From contig JBHGNT010000099.1 of NCBI GenBank assembly GCA_043228905.1, positions 27,368 through 91,367 of the forward strand: a stretch of 64,000 bases of DNA. The letters are read 5' to 3'. Within the stretch, counting starts at the first letter, position 1. Every line of letters starts with the position of its first letter. The position numbers and the translations under genes were made by a program. This stretch comes from Azolla caroliniana (lineage: Eukaryota; Polypodiophyta). The notes under the pieces are model-generated. The model searched no databases. It was not told the DNA's origin and saw nothing but the letters and a program-made list of their open reading frames with translations. This document shows positions 11,882 through 23,245 of this stretch, piece after piece.

Positions 11882-14221
11882 ATGAGCGGAATGTGGCAGA
11901 GCAGTCCGACAATCACAGCCATCGTGAAAGGAAAAGAGCTACCCGACACGATTATCGATGGAGGATTCGGCGTGAACGTGATCAACCTCCGAACGTGTAA
12001 CACTCTAGGAATCCATGATTGGGAACCATGCTCATTTTGGCTTCGGATGGCGGACATAAGCTTACTATGGCCGACCGGATTAATACGTGATCTGGAAGTG
12101 ACCATCGGGGGTCACACATTTCGCATTTCGGCAGTAGTTCTCCAGCTACAGGCTCAAGGAGTTTACCCACTATTGTTGGGACGCCCTTGGTTAAAAACAA
12201 CACACATGAAGCAAAACTGGAGGAAGAATATAATTAGGTTCCGGCGTGGAAAAGCGAAAGTGCGAGTACCGACTCAACCACGGTCGGGTACCGGCAAGGA
12301 ATTGATGCCGCTATATGCGGAATGTGTCAACATGCTAGAAGGATTGGCGGACGAAGAGGTCGATCAATACTTACAGGAAAATCTGAAGATCGTACCTCTG
12401 TTCGAAATTGATGCAGTCGAAGCAGTATCACCGTACATATTGCAACCGGATGGGACCGATGAGGAACCGGATAAAGAAGCGATCCGGGAGTTATGGCAAG
12501 CACATGAGGCATAGGAAAGAGAAATGGCAGTGTCGCAGTGCGTAAAAGCACCCCAACTAGAAGAGGTAAGCCTAGGTACCATAGAGGACGCAAGACCGGT
12601 TCACATCGCCAAGGAAATGACCCCGGAGAACAAAACGGCAATGATCACACTCCTAAAAGAATTTCGCGATGTTTTCGCCTGGTCCTATGAGGACATGCGG
12701 GGACTCAATCCTCAGTTGTATTAACACTAGATACATTTGAGTAAAGACGCCAAACCGGTAGCGCAACGGCGTTACCGGATGAACCCGAATTACGCAGCAA
12801 AAGTCAAAGAAGAAATCGACAAGTTGCTAAGGGTTGGCTTCATCCGGCCGGTAAAGAAAGCCACATGGCTCAGTCCAATAGTCGTAGTACCGAAAAAGAA
12901 CGGTAAGATAAGAGTTTGCGTTGACTACCGGAAATTGAATGCGGCTACATTAACGGACACCTTCCCACTTCCATTCACGGATGGAGTCTTGGATGCGGTC
13001 TCCGGTCATGAGGTGTACAGTTTTCTGGATAGTTTCAACGGCTATAATCAGATCCGGATGCACCCCAACGACCAGGAGAAAAGCGCTGTTGTCACCAAAT
13101 GGGGAGTCTTTGTTGCCGTAGTTATGATGTTCGGATTGAAAACGGAGCCGACAACCTTCCAGCGGATCATCATGGAGATTTTCGGAGAATTCATTCCGAC
13201 ATTCATGCAAGTGTTCTTGGACTACTTTGCTATTTATAGCCGGGAAGGGGATCACCTTCAGCACCTCCGACTATGTTTGGAGAAATGTAGGGTTTACCGG
13301 CTAAGCCTTAACCCGACAAAATGCTTGTTCGGAGTGTCCAACGGAGTGTTACTTGACCACATCGTGAGCAAGGACGGTATTGCAATGGATCCGGACAAGG
13401 TCAAAGCTATTTTGGAGGCACCGGCACCAACCACTGCAAAGGCATAAACCCAGTTCTTAGGACAAATTCGGTGGCATAGCTGAATGCTCCGGTATCTGGC
13501 AGACCTGGCTACACCATTGCATGCCACGGTACATCGGAAACCCTTCCAATGGATGGACAAAGAAGACAAGGCTTACAGGCCACTAAAAGTACTATTGTCA
13601 CAAGTGCCGGTGGTGCAACCTCCGGATTGGTCTAAAGAGTTCCATGTGTTCGTTGACGCGTCCGACATCGCAATTGAGAGTGCGCTTATGCAACTTACAG
13701 AACCGAAGTGGTACCGACCAGTGTATTATGCCAGCCGGAAGCTGTCCCAAGCAGAACGTAATTATTCCACAACGGAAAGAGAGGCCTTGGGCATGATCTA
13801 CAATATCACCAAGTTTAGACACTATCTGTTGGGAAGGAAATTTTCCTTTCACATAGATCATTCGGCGCTCCTCTATTTGGTGTCCAAAGCATCACTCACT
13901 AGTAAGCTGGCCTGGTGGCCGTTACTATTACATGAATTTGAGTTCGAGATATTCCACCTACCCGGCATACAACATGCGGTAGTAGACTATTTGAGTCGGT
14001 TAGATTCCGGCGAAACCGGTCACGGCATCCCAGACGAGTTCCCAGATGTAGAGTTGTTTAGAGTCACAGCAGAAATGACAACGGATGGTACGGTCACAGA
14101 GGAAGACAAGTGGCTCACCAACATGCACCAATTTCTGAGCACCGGCTTACCTCCGGAGGAGATGAACAGAGACGAGAGGAAACGCTTAGCGGTTCAAAGC
14201 TGGCACTTCTATCTATTATAG
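11882..14221 (+). pseudogene. E4 protease, reverse transcriptase and RNase H
   Basis: The protease region (11910-12280) contains TIIDGGFGVNVI and LLLGRPWL, the plant gypsy aspartic protease pattern. RT (about 12600-13440) has VVPKKNGKIRVCVDYRKLN and the fingers/palm motifs. The catalytic box near 13216 reads FLDYF where the family has the F/YxDD box, so a metal-binding aspartate is lost. Stops lie at 12512, 12721 and 13445. RNase H (13484-14221) includes FHVFVDASD, TTEREALG and IDHSALLYL. It cannot encode active enzyme as it stands. Confidence 0.87.
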
Positions 14222-15580
14222 GATACACTATACCACAAAGGCGCAGATGGCATATGGCGGTGTGTAGTGCGCAACGACGAAAAGGACATAATATTGCGCG
14301 AAGCACACTACGAGATGACTGGAGGACATTATGCCGGAGACGCTACGACAAGGAAAATATGGCAGAGTGGACTATGGTGGCCAACAACATTGAAGGATGC
14401 AGTTCGGTACGCTAAAGAATACGACCTATCTCAGCGAATGGGCCAACCAACCGAACAAGCCAGGATGCCTGACCAGCCCGTGCTACCGTTAGAACCATTT
14501 CAGAAATGGGGGCTGGACTTTGTTGGTCCATTCAAACCACCAACAATGAGAACTGACAACCAGTATGTGATTGTCGCTATGGATTATTGCACAAAATGGG
14601 TGGAAGCCAAAGCACTACGCGACAACACCACGACATCCACGACAAATGTTTTATATGAATACATCTGGTGCTGGTATGGATGTCCGATAGAGCTAATAAG
14701 TGACCAAGGTGGTCACTTCTTCAAGAAAGTGGTGGAAAGGTTGACAACATTCTATGCGGTGGTGCATAAACGGAGCACTCCCTATTATCCGCAAGGCAAC
14801 GGATTAGCCGAGTCAACAAATAAAACACTACAGAACATGCTTCGAAAAATCTTCAATGAGAACTGGACAGATTGGGATACAAAGCTACACATTGCACTTT
14901 GAGCCTATCGAACGGCATATAAGACAAGTATCCGCACAACACCGTTTCGCCTAGCATTCGGATTGGAAGCAGTGATGCCGGTCGAGTTCCAGGTACCGAG
15001 TTTACGAATACAGATTCGGGAACGCCTAAATGAGAAGGAATCGGAAGCGATCCGGTTAGCCGCGCTATGCGAATTGGAAGAACACCGGGTAGCCAGCATC
15101 ATGCACCTAGAACTAGAGCAACGGCGAAGGAAAGCGTTCGTGGATCGTCACCGAAAAGGGAACGAAACGATGTTCGAAATCGATAAGCCGGTACTAGTAT
15201 TCCAGACCCGGATGGTTAAGATGCTGGGGAAGCTACGGTTTCGGTGGACCGGTCCATACTGGATCACGCGTGAGTTCAACGGTTCCTACCAGTTAGGGAC
15301 ACTCGCCGGCGAGGTTCTAGGTAAATGGGTCAATGGGTTCCGACTCAAACCATACAATGGACCCACGCCAAGAAACCCATTTGAACAAGTAAAGGCCGAC
15401 ACAGAACCGGACACCGGCAAGTCCGAACAGACGGCAACACATTTAGCAATCGGCAAGCGCGAAGCTGGTAAGAGGGAGCATGAACCGGCAAACGGCAAGA
15501 ACGACGTGACAGCAAGTAGTCCAGTAGCCGACAAGTCCCACAATTCGGATAGGGGTCCGATGGGACCAGATGCGAATTAA
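14222..15580 (+). pseudogene. E4 integrase
   Basis: The zinc-binding N-terminus is damaged: the two histidines around HYEMTGGHY remain, but the usual C-x2-C reads YDLSQ. The core has the first Asp in WGLDFVGPF, the second in SDQGGHF and the Glu region PQGNGLAEST. A TGA at 14900 interrupts it. The C-terminal part (14963-15580) has the gypsy integrase fold signature (FRWTGPYWI) and a charged tail, with no chromodomain. Confidence 0.85.
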
Positions 15581-15631
15581 CCAAACAGTTTTATAAAGAA
15601 AAAAAAAAATAAAAAAAAAAAATAAAAAAAA

Positions 15632-15668
<37 letters not shown>

Positions 15669-16005
15669 ATCAAATCAAAGTAATTCATGCAAGGGCAAGG
15701 TGTGAACGGACACAGGCAACAACGTGGAGTGAACAGGCACCTTGAAAAGGTACGTAGTGGGCTATTAATAGGGTATTAAATTGTCGCCACATGGCACGTC
15801 ATTCTATTCTAGTACACGACGTGCACACGCGTGGGTAAGAAAAAAAAAGGGGCTAACATGCAGCAAGAAAACCCCCATCGCATGGAGGTCTTCACATTTC
15901 GTGAATAGGGAGCACAAACACACACAAGCGATTGAAGATCATCAAACGTGAGCCCACGCACACAGAGCCTCCTCACACACATCCCTCACCGACCTCGAAG
16001 AAGCC
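15581..16005 (+). other. E4 spacer between integrase and extra ORF, A-rich microsatellite
   Basis: Noncoding. Contains A-runs and (AAAT)n at about 15597-15670, then a stretch that could hold a leader or splice acceptor for the downstream ORF. No motif was identified with confidence. Confidence 0.6.
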
Positions 16006-18710
16006 ATGGACTGCCAAGCACTCTCTGAAGCAGCCAAGAAGTGGCTAAGGCAACTCGAGTTAGAAGGTTTCCTCATGATCATGGAGGCGCCACCGCATCG
16101 GGAGGCGGAGAAGATAGTAAAGGAAATCGACACAGAGCTGATCACGAAGGAGGCCATCCATGCTTTGATTGGCCTTCCGGAGGGGGGCATCTTCACTATC
16201 GACAACCCTATCCTGGAGCAACTCTGAAAATATTTTGGCGAATATTTTCTGGCCAAGACACAGGGCGGTGAAGATACATTATTTCGAGAGATTGCCCGTG
16301 TGCTCCATGAATTTGGACATGTATACCCTCGACCCCCGTGCATGCCTCCGAACCGAGCCGGCTTAGTCATAGCAATGTATGAAGGCGTGAAGGTGGACTG
16401 GCCGGTACTGATTGCGAACGGCCTCTGTGCGGCCATCGACTCTGTAAGAGGCAAGGAGGGTCGGAAAATATGGACTGCACTGGCGCAATGGCACACCCTA
16501 TTGGCGCCACCTATCAAGCTTGACAAGACCACGAAGTGGGGGAGAACGACCGAAGGCACCCCGGAAACGGCTTCGAAACGGCAGCAGCTTTTGGCCTCTA
16601 AGGCACCCAAAGGGAAGGCGGCTGACAAGGACAAGGCGGCAAAAGAGTGCGCCAATAGGAAGCGACAGGTGGAAATGCAGGAGGAGACATCGGCACGGCC
16701 AATCAAGATCATATTTTACCGACCGGTTCAACAAGAGCCGGACCCTTTGGCAACAAAATTCAACATCGGGACTCAAGAGGAGGAAGCGAAGGAGGAACCG
16801 TTAGAGCACCTCCAACAGCACCAGAAGGCAAGCACCGCAGAATAGGCCGGGGAGTGTTCAAACCCAAAGAAGGATGGAACGCTTCTACCCCGTACTGAGC
16901 ATCCCGCACCAAGGGTGGAATTGGAACCGGTTTGGACAGAACCGGTCACAGAGCTCCCTGCACAACAAGCTATACCGGCGGGTTAGGATACGGCAAGACC
17001 CGGAATTCAAGTGCCAGTAGTACAATTGCGTGCCTCACTGGCAGGTTAAGAGCAATCAGAGGCGGAGCGGCTAACTGAGGTGCAACCGGAACCAGAACGG
17101 CAAAGTGGTCACCAACCAGAGACAGAGTTGCAGCTCGACGCAACCAGACAAGACCGACCACTGGCTAGCGGAACCAATAGCCAACCCTCCGTGCAGACGG
17201 AACAACAGGGCACCGACAGCCAATGGCTCCGGAGTGGTGCACTACATAGAGGCGAAAGAGAAAGCGCAGATGGACCGGTTGCTAGTCACAACCGGAGAAC
17301 TAGAGACGGTCCGGTCGAGGATCCAGAGCCTAGAACAAGACTTGGACCTAGCCACAGAAAAATTGGCCAAAATGGCCTTAACCGGACCACAGATCCAAGC
17401 ACCGGTGACTCTGGTAGATGTACAGAATAAAGACACACCAGCACCTGTACATTGTAATAAGACCCCAGAGACGGAAATAGCCCCGGAGACAGTGGCGGCG
17501 CAAGCGAAAGAGCTTGCCGAATTGAAAGAGGAACTGGCCGCACAAGAAGCATTACGCACCCGAGAAAAGGACTTGAAGAAACCGACAGAAGAAGAACAAA
17601 GAAAGATTGCTAAGAACCTCTGCCGGGCAGAAGAGAATCTGCGGAAAGGATATCATGCATATGAACGACTTAAGGAGGAGAAAGAGAAAGTGTTGCAAGA
17701 AAAGGATAAGCTGCGACGGATGGCGGAAACGAAGATTGAAAGACTTAAAGAAGAACTCCATCAACAGAAAGATCGGGAAGACCGCGCTCGCCGGCAACTC
17801 AACCAGAAGTTGAAGCAGAAGACCGATGATTTTGAGCACCTACACCGGGACTATAAGCACTTGGATACGGAGCATAAGAAGAAGTAGGAGAAGATGGCAG
17901 AGCTCCGGCAGGAAGTTCATCGAGCTGAGACAACGCTAGCTGAAGAACGGGCTGAAAGAACATCGCTACTGGAGGAAGCCGCGCAAGAACGTATGGAGCT
18001 CTAGAAGCAGCATTATGAAGAAAAGGAAAGAGCGACAATGGTATTGCAGAGGTTGCAGAACACCTACCAAAACCAATTGTCACATTACCGGGAGCAGGAG
18101 GCGGACACGGTGAAGCTGATCAAGCAATTGAAGGAAGAACGACAAGCCGTGGAGGACAAATCGAAGATGGGACTTGAGCGGATCCAGTTCATTGTCCAGG
18201 CATGGAGGAACAAGACAAAATTCTTGATTGACGAAAGTTCCGTGCAATGGTGGGACAAATGGGCAAAGCACACAGCCGAGCTCCAATTGCTAAGGGCGGA
18301 CGCAGAAAACCGGCAGAAGGATGGCGACGACTGCTACATGCTAACAAAGGAGGACTTCACCGTCGTAAGAGATGAGTTAGTAGAAGACTTTGTAACTCTG
18401 GCGAAGGAACAGTCAGCAGTGGTCCAACAACTAGTAGCACAGCTGGACGATGATCGACTGGATACTCAAATCCAGTTTGAAAGCTATGAGCGGACCAGGC
18501 TACGACAAGAAGAAGCAAAGCAGGCGGTGACCGTCAACCTCAGCGATAAGGAGCCATCGTCGGGGCAAGGACAGGATGGATACAAGTCTAGGGCAAGTGA
18601 ACCGGAGTCAAATACGGCAGAGCAGCTGACAGAGAAATCACCGCCACAATTGTCGGTACTAGGAGCCGGACAGACGCCATCCAAGGAGCAACAGTCGGGG
18701 GAGCCAGAGT
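16006..18710 (+). pseudogene. E4 additional ORF downstream of pol: long coiled-coil protein, function unknown
   Basis: Starts at ATG 16006 (MDCQALSEAAKKWL) and reads about 900 codons, with one frameshift near 17200 and in-frame stops near 16225, 16843, 16984, 17047, 17885 and 18001. The N-terminal 200 residues are globular; AMYEGVKVDWPVLIANGL resembles plant transposon-associated domains of the Transposase_32 type (weak inference). A low-complexity K/E-rich linker follows, then about 450 residues of strongly heptad-like coiled coil (17240-18500). Near 18230-18470 is a tryptophan-containing segment (WWDKWAKHTAEL...ENRQKDG) that recurs in the unrelated-position fragment at 21660-21860. No signal peptide or membrane span was seen, so an envelope protein is unlikely. 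The 3' end runs into the truncated LTR. Confidence 0.75.
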
Positions 18711-18888
18711 TGATTACCGTTCTATGCTAATTGTTCTATCATATGCGTGTATCAAGTCTAATGCCATATTGCTAAGTAACCAATTAAAGTCTGATTAATC
18801 GTTGAGTCTTAAGCCGTAGCACCCCTTTGGTGAAGTGTCTTCCGTAGACACCCTATGTTAGGCCATTGTCCGACCCTAAGGAATAACA
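18710..18888 (+). repeat. E4 3' LTR, 5'-truncated
   Basis: Only the last ~180 bp of the 414-bp LTR remain, fused to the coiled-coil ORF with no polypurine tract. The outer end (AATAACA) and the target duplication are intact, so the loss is an internal deletion after insertion. Confidence 0.85.
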
Positions 18889-19096
18889 AACACGAATCTT
18901 TAGATGACCGACATCTTCACCAAAGCCTTAGGAGCTGACAAACTTCGGCAATTCATGTCAGGCCTTGGATTGATGATCCCTGACTTGCCAAGCTTGAGAG
19001 GGAGTACAAGCGGACACCAAAGATCGTCCAAAGCGGATACCAGTTGAAGCAGACACCAATCAAAAGGAACCAACCTGAGTTGAGCTTGAGGGGGCG

Positions 19097-19554
19097 TGTT
19101 GAGAATCCAGCTCAACATAGCACCACGTGTGAACACACCTTTTGAGAATCCATGATTACTCAAAAGTCAAGAGTCACACCACTACTCTCTACACATTAAC
19201 TATGTGTCATAGAATCATATTCTATGACACATAACTAATCAGTTACATATTCCCCATGACTATGAGTCTTCACATTCCCTAAGAGAGAGAGTGGTTGTTG
19301 AAAAGTTAATGAAGAGAGAGGGTGACTCTATATAAAGCACCCTCCTCATACTTCATATTAGGTCGGTTGTGACTCCTTATTATGCTACATTTTATAATTC
19401 TTATTCTACTTGTGTAATATACACCTTCTTCTTGAGTATTTTATTTCTCTTGTCTATCTATCTAGTGTTCTCTCATCTCTCCTCTAATTCCTCTCACACA
19501 TACACATAACACACATCTCTTCCGCTACACAAGAATTATACCCGATTCTTTACA
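19097..19554 (+). repeat. E1 3' LTR
   Basis: 458 bp. Same sequence as 3707-4162 with small differences; followed by the target duplication GGTGC. Confidence 0.92.
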
Positions 19555-19795
19555 GGTGCAGTCGGTTGAAATTGTGGTTTCAAAGTACAACCATACCAAA
19601 TCAGGTTCTATCATTCTGTGACTGTATTTCGTCTTATCTCATAGTGGAAATTTTTGTTCTCGTGGTTTTTCCTTGAAATCAGGGGTTTCCATGTAAATCG
19701 TGTGCTACTTCTTTTATTTCTGTTTGTGTCTAAGTTATTTGTAACTTCCATCTGAGTGGAAATCATAACAAATTGGTATTAGAGCGAGGTTCTAG

Positions 19796-20988
19796 ATGGA
19801 AGGGAATGTGAATGGCTTTCCGGGGATGATGTTCCTAAACTCACAAAAGTACTCAGACTGGAAGATCAAAAGGGAAGATCTTCTGATAGTCAAAGATCTA
19901 TATGAGCCTATAGAAAAGGAAGACATACCTAGAGGGGTAATAGAATTTGAGTGGAAAACTCTAATTAGAAAGGCAGTTGCAACCATACGACAGTGTGTAG
20001 ACATTAGTGTTCTACAACATGTAGCAAGTGATACAAATGCCTATGAGTTATGGCAAAAACTCTCAGCTCTCTACGAAAAGAAAAGTGCCTTGAATAAAAC
20101 TTCTCTAATGAGAAAAATAGTGAGACTAAAGTACGTAAATGGGGAGAGTATCGTAGAGTTTCATGGGGCTGGTAAACCAGTTAGCATTAGCGAAGTTTCC
20201 TTTAGATGATGCTATGCATGCCACACTACTATTATGTACTTTGCCTGACAATTGGGAAAACCTAATAGTGACACTCAATACCTCATGTAAAGAACACAAC
20301 CTATCTTTACAAGTATTAAAAACAAGTATTCTAAATGAAGAGACAAGAAGAAAGGATAAAAGTGCCTTGTCTCAATCATAAGCTAATGTGACCCAAGAAC
20401 TCAATAGAGGAAGAAGAGAACATAGAAGTTCAGAAAATGGAGATAAGTTTTATGGAAGGTCGAAATCAAGAGGAAGACCTACATGCTCCTATTGTGGGAA
20501 GCATAGTCATTTCCAAAAGAATTGTCGACGCCGTAGAAAGGACAAAGGCATGGCTAATGAGGTTGAACCCAGAAAAATTGCTGATGATAAAAACACCTCA
20601 ACCATTGCAACTAGTGAGGAAAAGATGTTAGTTATCTGTGAGCAAGTTAGTGTGAATCTTGCAAATGTTGAGTGCTCATGGGTAGTGGACTCCGGTGCAT
20701 CATTCCACCTAACTCCCAAAAGAGAATGTTTCTCATCTTACATAACCGGTGACTATGGCTACGTAAGGATGGGAAATGATGGTGAATGCAAGATTGTGGC
20801 CATAGGTAATGTGTGTTTGCTAACATCTACTGGCTACAGCTTAACATTGAAGGATGTATGCCATGTTTCGGATGTCAGATTGAATCTGATATTGGTTGGC
20901 CGGCTAGATGATGAAAGCTGCAATGGCGACCGTTTTCGAAATGGTACATGAAAGTTCTGTTAAGGGAGCCTGATTACAGCAGGCCCAA
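19796..20988 (+). pseudogene. E2 gag and start of protease
   Basis: Starts MEGNVNGFPGMMFLNS at 19796, parallel to E3 gag at 31464. It is frameshifted near 20160, where about 9 bp present in E3 are missing, and has a TAA at 20379. The CCHC knuckle CSYCGKHSHFQKNC is near 20480, and the aspartic protease motif VVDSGASFHLTP near 20683. Similarity to E3 continues to about 20988 (RLDDE... then the GSL region) and ends abruptly. Confidence 0.85.
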
Positions 20989-22365
20989 GAGCGTGTTACA
21001 GAGATCGAACACAGCGTCACTAGGGCACCACAAAATCTTGAACCAGCAGCGGGGGAGGACCCCTCAATAACCTTACAAGAGGAGATTGCCGCACAACATG
21101 CAATCGCTGCTAAAGCAAAAAGGGCTACGTAGCTTGTAGAGTCTGAGATTAACCGCCTCCGCTCCGAACTCCGCCAATCCTCCGATAGAGAAAAGGACAT
21201 CCGGGCCAAAGGCCGAAAGGCAGTGAAGGCCCTCGAAGAGAAACTCAAAGCGGAGGCAGCAAGGCACGCCCGCACGAAGGAGGAAAACACCAAACTACGG
21301 GAGGAAGCCCAAAAGTTGCAAGTGGCGATCGCAGGACTCCGGGCGTTATTGGAAAACAAAAAAGCGTGGTATGACGAGTAGCTCGTACGAGAAAATGAGG
21401 TGAGGCATTAGGTCGAAGTCCGCCTGAACTATGAAATGGGCCGGTTGGAGGAATTACACTCGAAAGAATCTCAAATATGGGCAGGAATGAAGAAGCATTA
21501 TGAGGAATCGGCTGCGGTTAATAAGCAAGAAATTGGAAACCTCAAAAAAACCCTGGAAGAAGCACAGAACCGCTGCCAAGTAATAACCGACAATGTGCGC
21601 ATACTTCTTCAAACAAATCGGGAGAGGTTTACGACGCAATTACAAGTAGTGCTAGACAAAGGTTGGATGGCATGGGCATCACAAGCGGCGGAGTTGCATA
21701 CCTACTGGGTGGACTGGGAGAACCGTAGGACAGAAGGCTGAGGTTTCTACAAACTCAATGAGGAAGGCATTGTAGTAGTACGCGAGGATCTAGCACAGGA
21801 TTATCGCACACTAGCGGACCAGCACTCCGAGGAACTCGCGCAACTACTGGACGATTTCGGCGAAAGTCAAGAGGATATGTTTCACCAAATCATGGAAGCA
21901 GGTAGCACGCTGCCAAGAGCAGAGCCCATTGTGATACCAGAAAGTGATACTGCCGAACAGGAGGAACCTCAACCCAATTCTTCGGAGATGACAACTACGG
22001 AAGGCAGCACGCGGCAAAGAGCGAAGCCCATCACGATACCGGAAAATGATACTGCCGAATAGGAGGAACCTTAGCCCAATTCACCGGAGAGGACAATTAC
22101 GGCCTTCAACACTGAGGAAGTTACAGAGAGGACAGAGCCTCAGACTACCAAGAGCCCGCAGACAGAAGAGCCAGCCACAGTAGAACGGAATGAGGCAGCA
22201 GAGCCGGGTCCGCCCACGTTGGGAGACGTTGACGCCATGGAAAACCCCACCGAGCAAGTACAAGACATGCAACCACGCAACCACGCGCCTACGGGCACTA
22301 CGCCGTCCACGGATCAGTACCTAGGAGAGGAACCAAACATCCGGAATATTTTGGAGAAAGAATAA
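20989..22365 (+). pseudogene. Coiled-coil extra ORF of the second gypsy fragment
   Basis: Reads as a glutamate/lysine/arginine-rich coiled coil, interrupted by TAG/TGA codons near 21130, 21379, 21409, 21739 and 22060. Residues around 21660-21860 (GWMAWASQAAEL, WENRRTEG, VVREDLAQDY, QLLDDF) line up in order with WWDKWAKHTAEL, ENRQKDG, VVRDELVEDF and QLDDD of the E4 ORF. After the coiled coil come two similar copies of a TLPRAEPIVIPESDTAE-type repeat and a disordered tail. Function unknown; conservation across two elements suggests it was once selected. Confidence 0.7.
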
Positions 22366-22735
22366 AGGGATGGGTCCGACATGCCATGTCCTCTATAAGA
22401 GGTGCGTGTAATTTTGGGAATATAGAGCGTTTTTATAATAGAATACTATCTTCTCTTATCTCTATGCATATCTGTAGTTTTCTCTGTTGTGTTCTTTGTT
22501 TCTTTGTTGCATACGGTTAATCGTAAGGGTGTTGGTGTAAGTGCGGATACTAGTGCACTTTCTAAGGAGTTCGGTTGTAGCTGTCCCCCCTTATACGTTA
22601 CTAGGATACAAGGGAGTATCCCATTACGATTTACGGTACGATGGTTCTATTCCTTGTAAAACGGTCACCTTGAGGTCTACGCCGAAGGACTGAGCGTAGA
22701 CAGTGTTCCTAATCGGTAACACACCTGCTCACATA
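22366..22735 (+). repeat. LTR-like end of the second gypsy fragment
   Basis: AT-rich stretch without coding signal. It ends GTAGACAGTG...CGGTAACA, comparable in layout to the E4 LTR end GTAGACA...AATAACA. The 5' boundary is not defined. Confidence 0.5.
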
Positions 22736-22800
22736 TTCATCCTCGACTACTGTAATATTTTTAAATTCCCTTGGTCCAATTGTCTTAGCACAAGAGCAAA
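22736..22800. repeat. Short block shared with the flank of FRO copy B (58785-58850)
   Basis: CACATATTCATCCTCGAC...CCCTTGGTCCAATTGTCTTAGCA closely matches 58790-58850. It could be the resumption of the flank ancestral to both FRO copies, or a dispersed repeat. Confidence 0.55.
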
Positions 22801-23020
22801 GAGCAACCAAGATATCCAGTTTTCGCCTCCCTGGTCAAGTCGACACCAATATCATCAACATGAACAAGGGAAAGAAGATTGCTAGGTATGTTTTCGGAAC
22901 TATATTTTTAGATTCTTCAAAGATTCCCAAAATATTCCTTTTTGTGTTTGTTAATTTTTTGTGTCTTGAATACGATGCTTTCAATCGAGTTCTCATAATT
23001 TCAACGATGGAGTGCATGGA

Positions 23021-23245
23021 GTTCTCGTTGAAAGGGGGGAGAACTCGATGCACTGCATCGAGTTTCTGTTGAAAAGGGGGACTTTCAACGAGAACGTGAT
23101 GCACTCATTGAAAGGGAGGAGAACTTGATGCAGTGCATTGAGTTCCCATTGAAAGGGTTTTGCTTTCCACGGGAACTCGATGCAGTGTAGCAAGTAGTGT
23201 TTCTTTCAATGGAAACTCGATGCACTGCATCGACTTCTCGTTGAA
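23021..23245. repeat. Cluster of nested palindromes (foldback DNA)
   Basis: Outer arms GTTCTCGTTGAAAG (23021-23034) and its exact complement CTTTCAACGAGAAC (23082-23095) enclose a perfect 11-bp palindrome (AACTCGATGCA at 23042, spacer C, complement to 23064). Related near-palindromes lie at 23122-23144 and 23215-23235. They fall between a possible first exon (ATG at 22860, donor GTATGT at 22886) and the main coding block from 23484. Confidence 0.8.

Larger units (their letters stand above)
9492..18888 (+). mobile_element. E4: Ty3/gypsy retrotransposon (Tat/Athila-like) with extra 3' ORF, TSD AACAC
   Basis: Begins TGTTACCC at 9492 and ends AATAACA at 18888, flanked by AACAC at 9487-9491 and 18889-18893. 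Order is LTR, primer site, gag, protease, RT, RNase H, integrase, a 420-bp A-rich spacer, a long coiled-coil ORF, LTR remnant. Integrase lacks a visible chromodomain and the protease has the IDGG.GVNV form, both in keeping with the Tat/Athila branch. Inserted in E1's RNase H tail. All genes carry stops or frameshifts. Confidence 0.92.
4335..19000 (+). pseudogene. E1 gag-pol polyprotein, multiply disrupted
   Basis: Copia order gag-PR-IN-RT-RNase H. Gag starts at 4335 (SALPSEKLDR) but a 16-bp tandem duplication (4381-4396 and 4397-4412) shifts its frame. Gag continues at 4540-5040. A CCHC knuckle (CGYCGKIGHHEEEC) lies near 5149. Protease at about 5356 reads VDSDAS where the family has DSGAS, so the catalytic triplet is altered. 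A TAG follows at 5806. Integrase begins about 5860 and shows the D, D and E regions (HSNVWG, RSDGGKEY, AERKNR). RT starts near 7080 and is cut at its YVDD site by the solo LTR at 7637-8374, then resumes to 8808. RNase H (8805-9480) has an internal triplication and is then cut by the gypsy element. The last piece (TDIFTKALGADKL) is at 18903. Not functional. Confidence 0.9.
3707..19554 (+). mobile_element. E1: Ty1-copia retrotransposon, complete ends, TSD GGTGC
   Basis: Flanked by LTRs 3707-4162 and 19097-19554 and by the 5-bp direct repeat GGTGC at 3702-3706 and 19555-19559. The Met-tRNA primer site TGGTATCAGAGCG starts at 4163. The polypurine tract TTGAGGGGGCG abuts the 3' LTR. Without its own insertions (solo LTR 7637-8374; gypsy 9492-18888) the element is about 5.7 kb, normal for copia. 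It is inserted in the 5' LTR of E2. Confidence 0.93.
3139..20988 (+). mobile_element. E2: 3'-truncated Ty1-copia retrotransposon, host of the left nest
   Basis: The 5' LTR starts TGTTATG at 3139 and ends CATAACA at 19770, a perfect terminal inverted repeat, but it is split by E1 (3707-19554 plus the GGTGC duplication). A degenerate Met-tRNA primer site (TTGGTATTAGAGC) follows at about 19773, then gag and the start of pro. The copia sequence stops near 20988, where a gypsy fragment is joined. No 3' LTR is present, so the 3' half was deleted or replaced. Gag is closely related to that of E3 (31464). Confidence 0.8.
20989..22735 (+). mobile_element. 3' fragment of a second gypsy element: coiled-coil ORF plus LTR
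   Basis: Joined directly to E2. It consists of the C-terminal two thirds of an E4-type extra ORF, then an LTR-like stretch ending CGGTAACA at about 22735. No gag or pol remains and no target duplication can be tested. It is diverged from E4 at DNA level but collinear at protein level. Confidence 0.65.

Noticed and set aside
16006-18710. Envelope (env) gene of a retrovirus-like gypsy element
   Set aside because: No signal peptide, no membrane span, no furin-like site; predominantly coiled coil.
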